From the NCBI GenBank assembly GCA_030490835.1, contig CM059972.1, positions 13,183,764 to 13,247,763 of the forward strand: DNA of 64,000 nucleotides, read 5' to 3'. The notes beneath the pieces were generated by a model. That model searched no databases. It worked only from the letters and a program-made list of their open reading frames with translations, and was not told the DNA's origin. Shown piece by piece: positions 34,936 through 47,290 of this stretch. Both the position numbers and the translations under genes were made by a program. Numbering within the stretch: position 1 is the stretch's first letter; each line of letters opens with the position of its first letter. This stretch comes from Annona cherimola (lineage: Eukaryota; Streptophyta; Magnoliopsida; Magnoliales; Annonaceae).

Positions 34936-37459
34936 TTAATACAGCTATTAACATATAAATAAAAAAAGGGCTAAGCCAAAAGTAGATGTGAAGTAATTTT
35001 TTAAGGGCTAAGCTAAAACTGGACGTGAAGTAAATTTTTCTGAAAATTTTTTAACATCGATATTTACCAATTTATTTTGTCCATTTTCCATGAGTCCTCT
35101 GTTTTTATCCAAAACAATTATACGCGCAAGGCTTACTCTATGAGGTATTAAATGGTGTCTTAGGCTTCTGCTATTTGTGGGGGTCTTCTGGCACCTGTAG
35201 TACGCAGCCATATCCATGCTTTGATATATGACGACAAAAATCTCCCTTTAAATTGAGAAAAAATTTTTAAAAAAGAAGAAACTCGATGCCAGCATGATGT
35301 AAGTAGTGTTGACTCAAAAGCACTCGCATATATTATTATCAGATTATAATCTCCGTTATGTTTTGGAAGGATTAAATAAATTAGCCAAATAATGCAGAAA
35401 AAAATGAAATATCAAATTTCTTGATATGTTACCTCTCATATCGAACGATTTAGTGTAACGCTGTACAAAATTTATTGCTTGTTGCAGCTGTTAACGCTAA
35501 ATTTGTTCATGATTGATGAGATGAAAATGTATTGTTGTGTATTGAAAAAAAAAAGTATTCGTATTGAAAATGAAAAAATATGTTATTATTTTTTGAGAAT
35601 GAAAAAAAGTATTTTTGAGGAATGGGAGATTTCATTCCATCCTCGTGACATCTGATCCAATTCGAGAGGTTAACAGGTATGACAAGAAATTTAGTTTACA
35701 AGTAGCAGAATGACAGATAATGAGGAGCGTGTGAATTTGGGATCATACCGTGGAGAAATTTTGTTTGCAAGTAACATACAATGTCGCAGCCCGTGGGCAG
35801 GTGTACGACCAACAAATCATGTAGCAGTGGCGGGAGTGCCGTAGGCAGTGCAACTTGAGCTTGGTTGAGCCCAAAATCGGCATGTTGAACCTAATTTAGA
35901 ACTTATATTTTACAACCAAGCTTGAAAAATCAAAACATGAAAAACTTGATTTGTAAATACGATAAGATTGATATTCCAGTAAACTTGAACCGGAAGAACC
36001 AGAGCCCGATTTTCTTTTTTATATTTATTATAAAATATATTATATACATAATATCTAAACAATATTTTTTATATTTTATGTTATTTATATTTATATTTGA
36101 CACATTGTAATTATATTATGAATAAAATATAATATTTTCATTTATATTTATCTTTTATTTATATCATTTACTTTTATGTTCATTAATTTTCTTCATTTAT
36201 CTTTTTTATATTAAATTTTATTTATACCTTTATATTTTTATATATTTTAAAATTTTGTATTTTGACTGTATGTTATTATTTTTACTTATATGATTTGTTA
36301 TTATTATATATTTATACGAAATTATAAACTTATCACTCTTAGATAAAATGTAAATAGATCAACATAAATTCCAACTCAAAACTCAACCTGAACTCAATTT
36401 TCAAAAATAAGATTAAAGTTTAGGTTTTACAAACTTAGTTAGGGTTAGAGTTAAGGTTAAGGTTAATGTTTTATTAATATGGTTAGAGTTAGGGATAAGA
36501 TGAACCAGAGTTTTATGAGCTTTACGGGTGGGAATTGAGAGACAAAGTCAATTTGACTCTCATTTTTTTAAATAAGTTTTAGGATAAACCTCGGATTGGT
36601 ATCGGACTGATTTTCGGAATAGCTTATTGGGTAAAAATTATAGGTCAAATAAGATTATTTTAAGAATTTATATTCCTATTAAACATAAAGATACGTCTAT
36701 GCTAAATTTAAATATAGTATAATTTTATTAAAATAGGGTAATATATAATTATACATAAGAGTTATATGTATATGTATAAATTTCTCTTATTGATTCTTAT
36801 ATTATTTTCTGGATAAATTGATTCTTTTATTATCGATACAGTTAATTATAATAAATATGAGAATTTTAAAAGAAAATATAATAAGATTTAAATATAGGCT
36901 TATAATTTTTAATAAATTAATATATACGGAGTGGGTCGGGACATAGTTGACTCACCTAGATTCTTTTTGAATTCGGATTAAAATTTCTAACCCATCTCTA
37001 TATTGGATATAAAAAATATTAATTTTACCCTAATAAAAAAGGCACATATCATGGGTTGACCTGCACTAATTCCCAACTCTATTCGTTGCACCCCTGCACC
37101 CCTACTTGGGCCCCGTGTGGATGTAAAAAACTAAGTTAACGCGTTGTAGCTGTAAAACATTATTTATGTCTGTTTTGCAATGAAAGTTATAACCATACCT
37201 TCCCCGTTGGGCCGTAAGAAAAAATAGTAGTTGAACTAATTTGGAATTATAAATAATTTGAATTTCATCAAACATATTATCTACAACTTTTGGCATGGCT
37301 TAAATATTGAACTGTTATCCAAAATAAACCAAACTTTATTATCTGTCTTTGGTTTAAAATAGTAACTATCTCCTCGACGCCAAAAATAATTCAAACTAAT
37401 GATTATTTAGAGAGAATAAATAATGAGCAATGATTTCAACACAGCTTGATTGCCCCTTA
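34936..37459. other. AT-rich intergenic DNA, no gene recognised
   Basis: Open stretches are short and AT-biased. Around 35860-37090 the composition (runs such as CTCAACCTGAACTC and GGTTGACCTGCA) resembles the interiors of the hAT elements elsewhere in the window. A CACCCCTA occurs near 37092, but no matching terminus or duplication was found. A degenerate GGTTAG/GGTTAA stretch near 36430-36500 is not a telomere repeat. Confidence 0.4.
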
Positions 37460-37627
37460 TTATTTTTTGATGATTTCTTTTTACACTCTTTTTCATGTTG
37501 CAATTCATACTCAATTTACCTTAGAGTTTTCCATCTTACATTCTTCCTGCATTAGGAATGAAGGAGACCAACACCTGACCATCTGCACATAAGTCCAGGG
37601 CATTACCAACTGGACTATACCCTGTAA
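37460..37627 (-). mobile_element. Candidate tRNA-derived SINE
   Basis: Read on the minus strand from 37627, it has a box A-like TATAGTCCAGTTGG, a weak box B-like GGTGTTGGTCTCC about 40 bases on, an unrelated body and an A-rich end (ATCATCAAAAAATAA) near 37460. The box A half matches the heads of the tandem units at 38616. The weak box B and the lack of a clear flanking duplication leave this uncertain. Confidence 0.4.
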
Positions 37628-38615
37628 ACCTTATTTTTTATTTTAAATTTTTTTCAAATCTAAACTTTTTTTTTGTTAAACACATCTTATTTTATTATGT
37701 TACCAAAAGTGATTTTTGTTTTAGACTTATATTTCATTGAAATTCACATTTTTTGAAAGTAAACATATAACTATTAAGTTTTTTTCAAAAATGTATAGTA
37801 AATATGGTATAAAAAATCTTCAGTGCATGTGTTTTTTAAAATTATCAATAAATGTGCATGGATAAACATCTTAGATAATTTAGATCTATACAAAAATTTA
37901 AAATAAAAAATAAGTGGCTATATGGATGCTGCATGCAGCTCAGCTGTGATGAATCATCACCCATAATAATAAAAAAAATTATTATGAAATTTATTTACAT
38001 AAAAATTTTTGGACACATTTACCACAACTTATTAAAAAAATATTCTTCACTAGCTAGGTGCATGAAAAAGTTTTAAACGAATAATATTATATAGTTCATT
38101 GTAGAAGCTCAAGTATTAATTTTATTCGTTGTGTGTATCTTACGATAATATTTGAATAATTTTGGCCTACAAAATTTAAAAACATTTTAAATAGAATTCA
38201 GAATATAAAAACATTTTAAATAAAATTCAGTAATACAAAAATAATCACTCATCCCACTTTTACTTTAGGTAAACATAGCATGGCACCTGCAGAATTCTAT
38301 TGAAAGTCAAAGCCATACATAAACCTTCTTATCATTTCTTCTTAAAGTACTCCAAATTCAATCAAACGATACTTATATTTGTTTAAGATCCTCTCCGGTA
38401 AATTAGTTTAAACAGATTATTAATTGAAAAACATTAGATAAAATTGATAGGAATTATAAAATTTACGAAAGTTGTAATCTTATCTATTTTATATATTTAT
38501 AAACTGTATTATTCACTTAGCTGTTTAAACATATATGTATATATATATATTTAATGAGTCCTAAGCAATTTTATATAGCTATCTATTTCTCATTAGTATT
38601 CAACATAACATACCA
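37628..38615. other. AT-rich intergenic DNA, nothing recognised
   Basis: I see no credible ORF, inverted repeat or RNA gene. Bases 38160-38230 contain a short direct repeat of a TAAAAACATTTTAAATA(G/A)AATTCAG-like phrase. Confidence 0.4.
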
Positions 38616-38820
38616 ACTGACCTTAGTCCAGTTGGTTATAAACATGGGCTAAAGAGCTTGCTGTCAGAGTTTGAACTCCCCGTACAATAACTTCATATTG
38701 AAGCTTATTTTCTCTCATATAACTAGGTAAAAGTTTATTGTTAATTTCCACATGAATTATTAAGCAAGCTTCATTGTAATATGAGATGAGGTATACTATT
38801 ATGTAACCAATCAAAAAAAA
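38616..38820 (+). mobile_element. tRNA-derived SINE-like head of the tandem units
   Basis: Box A-like TTAGTCCAGTTGG and box B-like GAGTTTGAACTCC lie about 40 bases apart, as in tRNA-derived SINEs, and the segment ends CCAATCAAAAAAAA at about 38820. Homologous heads start near 39588, 44248 (shortened), 45916 and 46905; the head of unit B (43314) is mostly lost. Because the sequence after the A run is also shared by all copies, the SINE was probably part of the unit before it multiplied. Confidence 0.55.
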
Positions 38821-39667
38821 TACATTTAACATTATTTGTTCACTTAGGAGACCACTTTTTATTCAAATCAAAGATATACATGAACCTCATTTGCCTACAA
38901 ATATTTATATGTATATGTAAATTACAAAAAAATACTTAAATCTATTCAAATATAAATCAGAATGTAACAGTAATTTTTAAATTCATTTATACAGATAATC
39001 ATAATATTTTAGAAATTCTATATGTGAACAATATAATTTTAAAATTAATATTTAGCACAAACCATTTTATTATATTATATTAATTTTACACATTTATGAA
39101 AAAAAATCATGCACAATAATACTAGACAAAAGAAGTTTCTATGACTAAATAAATGGACCAAAATGGATGGATTCACTGAAGTAGATTTCATTGAAACTAT
39201 ACGTATATACAATAATTAAGATAACATTGTTAATGCAACGTTGCACTTGTAACATAATTTTGTTTATGAAAAATTTTAACGGTCATCTATTCTCCACAAT
39301 AACCCATGCATAAGATCCACCCCTTTCTAATCTCTGTGAGAACAAGTCAAAGAACGCCAGTTCCGGAGCCATCAGATCATGCATTCGCTCAGATCCTGAC
39401 TAGTCCGTCGTTCTTCCAGAATAATATCGAATCGTAGATTCCTTAACAGATCCGCTCATGCCATGGAAGATTAGGATAGAGCTCTCCTCATTCCGAACAA
39501 AACTCTACGTCTCTCGCGAATCTCTTTAGTTGCGTATTCTCGTAGCTTTCCCGTTTCTCCATTTTGCGCATGCATATCATCATATCAGCTGACCTAAGCA
39601 CGGTTGGTCGTAAACATGGGCTAAAGAGCTTATTGTCACGAGTTTAAACTTCCCGTACAAAAACTTA

Positions 39668-39958
39668 GGGTGTGTTTGGTTGAGGGTAAAAATTTTAATG
39701 AAAAGTTTTTAGAGTAAAAATTGTCAAATTGATAGAAAATGGTGTGATATAATAGGGATAATGATGAGGAGTAACGATAATAAAATTAAAATAAATAGGT
39801 TAGTTGTATGAGTAGTTGCGGAGAAATGATTGAAAAGTAGGATAGTTTGTATAAAAAAATATGAAAAAATAATTAAAAAATAAAATAATTATAAAAAATA
39901 AAAAATTTTAGATTGAAAAGTTTGAATTGATACTTTTTTACCTCTTTCAAACACACCC
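39668..39958. mobile_element. Harbinger/Tourist-like MITE in partial unit A'
   Basis: Ends GGGTGTGTTTGG and, inverted, GGGTGTGTTTGAAAG; TTA flanks at 39665-39667 and 39959-39961. The 291-bp interior has GTGATATAATAGGGATAATG and AAAAATAATTAAAAAAT blocks shared with the copies at 46999 and 48652. There is no coding capacity. Confidence 0.85.
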
Positions 39959-39961
39959 TTA

Positions 39962-40731
39962 GTTGAGTTGTGATCATTCACGCCGGGTCGTAAGAGCCGA
40001 GCATTTTCGACTAGCCACAAGGACCGTCTGATCTAGGGTATGAAATCTAGATCGTTGGATTAAAATAATGGCATGTCAGATCATTAAATGCGACACATTT
40101 GCCGATAGGCCCCTAATGTCAGGGAGGAGAAAATTTTCAAACCAGCCCTCTCTTAGTCGATCTCTCGGTCACCCAACTCCACCCTGCTGCATTTCCCTCT
40201 CCTCCCTGCCGCATTTTCGTCTCCTCCCCCCCTGCAGAGCTGCATTTTCGCCCCATTTCTCCCTCTTGCAAAGCTGCATTTTCATCCTCTTAGATATCTC
40301 CAAATTGCGATCTCGTAAAGGTGCAATTTTCGTTTCATGGAATGTCATTGCCAGGACGCGTTACTAGAAACATAAGCAAACTAATGGCAGAGATAGTAGC
40401 ATTGTAGTATATATCGAACAAACTGGCCAAAGACTATCAGCTTAGAATTCACTGGACATATCAGGGTTCAAACCATGCAGAGAGAGCAAGAGTTTCTGTG
40501 TTGATCTAGGCGACCGGATGAGAGACGAGATGAGAGAGAGACGAGATGGGAAAGGCACGCAACAGCTAGAGAGGAGGCGAGCAATCTGGATCTGGTGTGA
40601 TCCAATCTCGGATCCCATGAATTTCATTGCAAGAAATTGTTATTATAGAGATTTTACAGAATCAGATCCTCATTACAAGATGATTCCCCTGCCCTCTCTC
40701 TCTACACTAACCTATTCTCTACAACTAGGAA
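39962..40731. other. GC-richer block interrupting the tandem array
   Basis: Bases 40030-40380 look like promoter/5'-leader sequence on the + strand (GGACCGTCTGATCTAGGG, C/T-rich runs, three CTGCATTTTCG-like phrases), but no credible coding exon follows. Bases 40380-40731 belong, on the minus strand, to the region downstream of the broken ORF at 40732-42138. With that ORF it may be one LTR-retroelement remnant on the minus strand; no LTR pair could be shown. Confidence 0.35.
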
Positions 40732-42138
40732 CTACAACAGAAAACCAATTCCTGAGTGCCCCCAAGCTGTCGGCCGGCTATCCTTCAGCGAAGCCAATAA
40801 TGAATTTGTCTCCCTCTTCTGTTGTCGTGTATCCACGGGTTCCTCGATCCTCCTCTCCCACGCTAGCTTCTCTCCATCTAGTTGTGCTACAACTAGGGGT
40901 GTTAACGGATCGGGTTGAACGGGTTGGAGCCTAATCCTAAACCTAACCCATTTAATATATCTCAACCCTAATCCGTTTATCAACCCATTTAAAAAACTTC
41001 AACCCTAACTCATTTACAACCCATTTAATAAACGGGTTAACGGGTTGTGTTTGTTATTAATTTTCATGTTAAAAATCTTTAATAAAGTCTGTAAATTTAA
41101 ATAAATTAAATAATTCGAAGCTAACATACCTAAATTTAATTTATTTTGGCTTGAAAACATTAGCTCCAATCTCAAGTCATCTCTTTAATGTCAATTCCTG
41201 TTATAAATATTACATATATATATTATAATATATTATATTAAATGAGTTATACGGGTTGAACGGAGTTAAATAAAAGGGTTGGACGGGTTGACGGGTTGCG
41301 AAGCCTCAATCCTAATCTGTTTATTTAATTAAATGGTTGGACGGGTTGGCGGATCATAACCTATTTATTCAAAAATTCCAACCCAAACCCATTTATTAAC
41401 GGGTTGAACGAGTGGGTTAACGGGTTGACCATGACCATTAACACCCCTAGCTACAACAACATCCGCATGGACCGTGGGGACAGTGAAGGGACCGATTGCG
41501 TCTGCAGTAGCAGCTAATACCTCTGCTAGTGCCAACTCGGTCTGATGAGCGCCATCGTCTTCTCCCCTTCTTAGACCCGCCCTCATTAGACCCGCTGTTA
41601 ACTTCCCCAAGGAAGCTTGCTCGCCTGCGTCCTTCATCCCAGCTGATGCTGGTGGCCTCCATGGCAATGCTGCTCCCCGCCAACTTCGGAAGGTGTTGTA
41701 TTCCGTCCTGCTTGGCTTGACGATTAGATCAGTGGTAGTGGTAGCATCGGCTTCGTCATTCGTTCGGCCCAACAGATTGCAGCAAAGTCCAATTTGAAGC
41801 TGATCACAGAACACTTGTAAATCTTCATGCAACCTCTCGACCATCTGTTGCAAGTTGACGAACACATCACGAATGCTCAGGATTTCTTTGCCTTTCACCG
41901 ATCTTGGTGCCGCTCGAGGCTTCCATGGGGGTTGCCCTGCCGCTGACACCTTAGTCGCCTCCTTCTCCATGCGGTTGCAATGCGCCTGCCTCACTGGTTG
42001 TTTACGCCAGCTTCTTGACATCTCGTTATTGCTGTTGATAATAACGGCCTGTGAGTTCGCTCCCTCGTTAACGGTGGGTCTCTCTCCCTTGCGGCCATTT
42101 CTTTTTTGTCGCCCCATCTCAAGTGCGTCGACGACCAC
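40732..42138 (-). pseudogene. Unidentified minus-strand ORF interrupted by a hAT element
   Basis: From ATG at 42138 the minus strand reads about 230 codons (MVVDALEMGRQKRNGRKGER near the start, REILSIRDVF-like KGKEILSIRDVFVNLQQMVE in the middle, then HQTELALAEVLAATADAIGP) up to the hAT element. Skipping the element and one copy of its duplication, the frame continues QLDGEKLAWERRIEEPVD to the stop TAG at 40732-40734. It is Lys/Arg/Glu/Ala-rich with a helical middle, has no zinc knuckle and no known domain that I recognise. A gag-like protein of a non-autonomous LTR element is one possibility; a host gene fragment is another. Confidence 0.45.
40894..41449. mobile_element. Non-autonomous hAT element (556 bp) inside the minus-strand ORF
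   Basis: The termini TAGGGGTGTTAA and TTAACACCCCTA are perfect 12-bp inverted repeats flanked by GCTACAAC at 40886-40893 and 41450-41457. The interior is rich in GGGTTGAACGGGTTG-type repeats near both ends. No transposase. It is similar in size and end structure to the outer hAT shell at 2968. Confidence 0.93.
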
Positions 42139-42348
42139 TTAGCTAATGCTGTCGATCTCCAAGAAGAGGATGCAGATGACACTGGCCACCCTAAAAGATC
42201 ATCCACTAATAAATACGTAAGGTGTGTCGCTGAGGTATGACAGCGTGGGATGGGTCGTCGGTCGATTGGAGGATGGGACTCCAGAGGGAGCGAGGAAAAA
42301 GCGGAGGAAGGGAGGTTTTTTTTTTTAAAATTCCACTTGTAGTAGGTG

Positions 42349-43184
42349 CGGGGGTGCAAATTGGCACCGGTTCGGTACGAAATCACCCAACTTGACCTGA
42401 TGTTAAAATTAAGTTTGACTTTTTACTTTTAAAATTTTTAAAAAATTAGATTTGGTTTCAACCTAATTAGAGAAAATCCAAAAACTAATACCAAGTTTGC
42501 ATTAACCTAGTATCAAAATCGGACCCGGTTTGAACCCTATGTTCTCCCTAATTTATTAAAATAATTATACTAACTTATGCATTATGTTTTCAACTATAAT
42601 TATAATAAAAGTTATTCTATATAATAATAGCCTAATTAAACTATAAAATATTTATTCTAAAACCTAAATGTTATACACATTTGTCCATAAAAAGTTGAAT
42701 ATATCACATCTATATTAACTTTATTTGCAAATAATTATAAAAATACTAATACTTTAAAATTATTGCGTATATACTAATTAATTATGAGATATATAAATTT
42801 CACTTTTATTAAAATTTAGATGGAGATTTCATGTAATCTAACTTATTTTTCTTTCCTTGATTATTATGTGTAAATTCATTACGTTTATTGTATTTAGAAT
42901 TATTTTTTAATAAAAGACGAACTTTTATCAAAGCCAAAGATGTCATAGATTATATAAATATATTCATGTGTACATTATGCATGTGCAAAAGCAATAATAT
43001 TTTAAAAATTCATTATTTCTATTGGTAATTTCAAGTTTTACTTGTTTGAGAGTGACACAAATTTCAACCCGAAACTAATACTAACCCGGCCCTAACTCGA
43101 ATTCTAGTATTAGGATTTGTGTTCGGGTTCACTTAAGCCCAATAAACCCAAACCTGGTGCAACTTGACCCGAGTTGTACCTCTA
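42349..43184. mobile_element. Degenerate hAT-like element
   Basis: The left end GGGGTGCAAATTGG and the inverted right end TAGAGGTACAACTCGGG resemble those of the intact element at 61935-63337. Interior phrases near the ends are also shared (AACCCGACCC-like runs, TTGGGTTTGGGTTC-like right arm). No 8-bp duplication is visible; the flanks are AGTAGGTG and TGCAAAGG. The interior is AT-rich and non-coding. Bases 43185-43313 hold nothing recognisable. Confidence 0.6.
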
Positions 43185-44869
43185 TGCAAAGGAAACTATG
43201 CTACAATTTTCCTCATATTTAATGTCTGACTTAGCCTCATTTAGATTTTAATGGCTGCGATTGCGACAGTTGTGATAGAATGACATTTGTGGTTGATTGA
43301 AAACGTCCGACTCTTGTGACCAGGCATAAATGATCAAAACTCTAATAACTTTACGTTGAAAGCTTATTGTCTCTGGCATAATTGGGTGAGAGATTATTGT
43401 TATCTTCTATATGAATTATTAAGCTTCATCGTAATATGAGTTGAGATATAATATTATACAATCAATCAAAAAATTGCATTTAACACTATAAGTTCACTTA
43501 GGAGACTACTTTTATTCAAATCAAAGATATACATGGACTTCTCATATGAACCTCTTGGCCAACAAATATTAATATTTATATGTAAATTATAAAAAAGTAC
43601 TCGAATCTATTCGCATATCAATCAAAACATGATAGTAGTTTATAAATTTATTTATTTACAAAATCATAATATTTTAGAAATTTTATATGTTAAAAATATA
43701 ATTTTAAAATTAATGTTGAGCATAAACTATTTTCTTACATTATATTAATTTTACAAATTTATGAAAAAGGATCATGCACAAAATACTAGATAAATGGAGT
43801 TTCCATGACAATAAATGAGCCAAAATGGATGGATTCATTGAAATGGGTTTGTATATTAAATAATTAAGATAATATGGTTAATGTAACATTGCACTTGTAA
43901 CATAATTTTGTTTATGAAAATTTTTGAAAAGTCATCTACACTCTATAATAACCCATGCATAAGATCCGCCCATTTCTAGTCTCCGCGAGAACGAATCAAA
44001 GAAAGCCAGTTCCGGGGCCACCAGAACATGCATTCGCTTAGATCCTAACTGGACGGTTTAGATTCTCATCCGTCATCCTCCAAAATAATCTCGATTGTAG
44101 ATTTCGTACTAGTCTGCTCGTGCCACTGGAGATAAGGATAAAGCTCTCCTCTCTCTGAACAGAACTCCACATCTCTCGTAAATCTCATTAACTACGATTT
44201 CTTGCAGCTTTTCCAATTTCTTCGTTTTGCTCACGAAAACCGTACCAGATGACTTTACCCCGATTAGTCGTAAACACAGGAGTTTGAACTCTCTGTGCAG
44301 TAACTTTATGTTGACAGCTTAATGTCTCTTGCATAACTAGGTGCAAGCTTATTATTATCTCCTAAATGAATTATTAAACTTCGTTGTAATCCTAAATGAA
44401 TTGTTAAACTTCGTTGTAACATGAGATGGTATATAATATTGTACAATCAATTATAAGAATTGCATTTAATATTATCTGTTCACATAGTAGACCACCTCTT
44501 ATTCAAATTAAAGACATACATGGACCTCTCGTATGAACCTTGTTGGCCTACAAATATTTATATTTATATGTAAATTATAAAAATAATTAAATTTATTTAC
44601 TTGTAAATTAGAGTGTAACACAAGTTTATAAATTTCTTTATTCATATAATCATAATATTTTTGAAATTTTATATGCGAAAAATATAATTTTAAAATTATA
44701 TTTAGCACAAACCATTTTCTTACATTATACTAATTTTACGCATTTATGAAAAAAGATCATGCACAATAATACCAGATACATGGAGTTTCCATGACTAAAT
44801 AAATGAGCGAAAAAAGATGGATTCGCTAAAGTGGGTTTCATTGAAACCGTATGTACATTTAATAATAAG

Positions 44870-45572
44870 GATAATTTGTAAATATGCCCTCACAGTTTGA
44901 CGCTAATTATAGATATGCTTTAATGTTTTATGAATTGAATATTATCCTCACAAAGTTTCATAAAAATTGCTTGCGTACCCTTGTTAACGACTATTAAATA
45001 AAAATATAATTTGCTGATATACTCCCATAGTTTGACGCTAATTGTTGATACACCCCTATAGTTTAATATTGATTATTGATATACCCCAATTGTTTTACGA
45101 ATCAGAATTCCTATAAAATTTTAACAAAATTGTTTGCATACCTATGACACTTTTTTGCCACCAAACCTGCATTAAAATTTTGGATAATGACAAAAATGAC
45201 TCATTTGTGCAGGTGGAAGGAAATAACTAGGTGTTTTATAAATTATGAGAATATAATATAGCTTTAAATATGGTCATTTCTTGTTATTATCTAAAATTTT
45301 AATGTACATTTGGTAACAAAAAGTTGTCATGAGTACACAAGTAATTTTTGTGAAACTTTGTGGGGGTAATATGTAATTCGTGAAACAATGGGGGCACATT
45401 TATAATTCGTGCCAAACTATGAAGACATATTTGTAAATTACATTTTTATTTGATTGTCATTAATACACAAGTAATTTGAGTGAAACTTTGTGGGGATAAT
45501 ATGCACTTTGTGAAATAATGAAGGCATATCCACAATTAACATCAAACTATGAGGACATATTTGGAAATTATC
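44870..45572. mobile_element. Long-TIR MITE (probably Mutator-like) in unit C
   Basis: The left arm GATAATTTGTAAATATGCCC with CTCACAGTTTGACGCTAATT pairs with the inverted right arm GATAATTTCCAAATATGTCC and CTCATAGTTTGATGTTAATT. Flanks TTAATAATAAG and TTAATAATTAAG look like a diverged target duplication; units B, D and E have the uninterrupted TTTAATAATTAAGATAAT. Inside are further direct and inverted copies of the arm phrase (GTTTGACGCTAATTG near 45030, GAAACTTTGTGGGG near 45355 and 45485). No ORF. Confidence 0.75.
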
Positions 45573-46998
45573 TTAATAATTAAGATAATATGGTTGATGT
45601 AACATCGCACTTGTAACGTATGAAAAGTTTTAAAGGTCATTTACACTCCACAATAACCTCATGCATAAGATTAACCCTTTTCTAGTGTCCATGCGAACGA
45701 ATCAAAGAACACCAGTTCCGAAGCCACCAGATCATGCATTTGCTTAGATCTTAACTGGAGGGTCCAAATTCTTAGCCGTCATCCTTTAGAATAATCTCGA
45801 ACGTAGATTCTATATTAGATTCACGTGTGCCATGGACTCTACATCTCTTACGATGCCACTAATTATGTTTTCTTAAAGCTTTCCCCATTTTCAATTTTGT
45901 GCACAAATAACGCATCAACTGAGCTTAGCCCGGATGGTTAGTATGCATGAGAGCTTGCTGTCATGAGTTTGAACTTTATTCACATTAACTTTATGTTGAA
46001 AACTTATTGTTTATGGTGAGAGCTTATTGTTATTTTCTACACGAGTTATTAAGTTTCAATGTAATATGAGATGAGACATAATATTGTACAATCAATCAAA
46101 AAAATTGCACTTAACATTATTTGTTCACATTGGAGACCACTTTTTATTCAAATCGAAGATACACGTGAACCTCTCATATGAACCTCATCTGCCTACAAAT
46201 ATTTATATTTATATGTAAATTATAAAAAATACTTAAAGCTATTTACATATAAATCAGAACGTGATAGTAGTTTATAAATTTATTTATTCACGTAATTATA
46301 ATATTTTGGAAAATTTACATGTTAAAAATATAATTTTAAAATTAATGTTTAGCACAAACCATTTTCTTACATTATATTAATCTTACACATTTATGAAAAA
46401 GGATCATGCACAATAATACTAGATAAATGAAGTTTCTATGACAAAATAAATGAGCCAAAAATGGATGGATTCAATGAAGTCAGTTTCATTAAAACCATAC
46501 ATATATTTAATAATTAAGATAATATGGTAAATGTAATATTGCACTTGTAACATAATTCTGTTGACGAAAATTTTTAAAGGCCTTCTATACTCAATAATAA
46601 CCCTATGCACATAAAAAAGATCCGCCCCTTTCCAATCTCTGTGAGAGCGAATCAAAGAACGCAAGTTTCGGAACCACCCGAACATGCATTCGCTTAGATC
46701 CTAATTGGACGATTCAGATTCTCATCTGTCATCCTCCAGAATAATCTCAAACGTAGATTCTATACTAGGTCTGCTCGTGCCATAGAAGATTAGGATAAAG
46801 CTTTTCGTACTCCAAACAAAACTCCACGTCTCTTACGAATCTTGTTAATCACGTTTTTTCTTAGCTTTCCCTATTTCTCTGTTTTGCACTCGAATACCAT
46901 ACCAAGTGACTTTAGCTTGGTTGGTCGTAAACACGAGCTAAAGAGCTTGCTGTCACGAGTTTGAAATCCCCATGCAATAACTTTATGTCGAAAACTTA

Positions 46999-47290
46999 GG
47001 GTGTGTATGGTTGGAGGTAAAACTTTTGGTGAAAAGTTTTTGGAGTAAAAGTTGTCAAATCAATAAAAAATGATGTGATATAATAGGAGTAATAATAAGG
47101 AGTAAAGAGAATAAAGTTAAAATAGATAGGTTAGTTGTATGGGTAGTTGTGTAGAAATGATTGAAAAAGTAGGGTAGTTTGTATAGAAAAATGTGAAAAA
47201 ATAATTAAAAAATAGAGTAGTTATGGAGATTGAAAAGTTTTAGATTGAAAAGTTTTAGTTGACACTTTTTTGCCTCAAACAAACACACCC
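46999..47290. mobile_element. Harbinger/Tourist-like MITE in unit E
   Basis: Ends GGGTGTGTATGG and, inverted, GGGTGTGTTTGTTTG; TTA flanks at 46996-46998 and 47291-47293. It is 292 bp, close in length and sequence to the copy at 39668. It lies in the body of the SINE-like head, shortly after box B. Confidence 0.85.

Larger units (their letters stand above)
38616..39961 (+). repeat. Tandem unit A (38616-39587) and partial unit A' (39588-39961)
   Basis: Unit A has a SINE-like head, an AT-rich middle (AGACCACTTTTTATTCAAATC, then TATAATTTTAAAATTAATAT) and a GC-richer end (AACGCCAGTTCCGGAGCC, then GATTAGGATAGAGC). The next head, A', starts at 39588 but is cut after 80 bases by a Harbinger-like MITE (39668-39958), beyond which the array sequence does not resume. 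The same ~0.97-kb unit recurs as B-E at 43314-48570. Confidence 0.8.

Noticed and set aside
36430..36500. GGTTAGGG-like stretch as an interstitial telomere repeat
   Set aside because: The words are irregular (GTTAGGGTTAGAG, TTAAGGTTAAGG) and do not follow the plant TTTAGGG period.
38616..38690. A functional tRNA gene at the box A/box B head
   Set aside because: No acceptor stem or anticodon stem closes, and the segment continues into a SINE-like body with an A-rich end.
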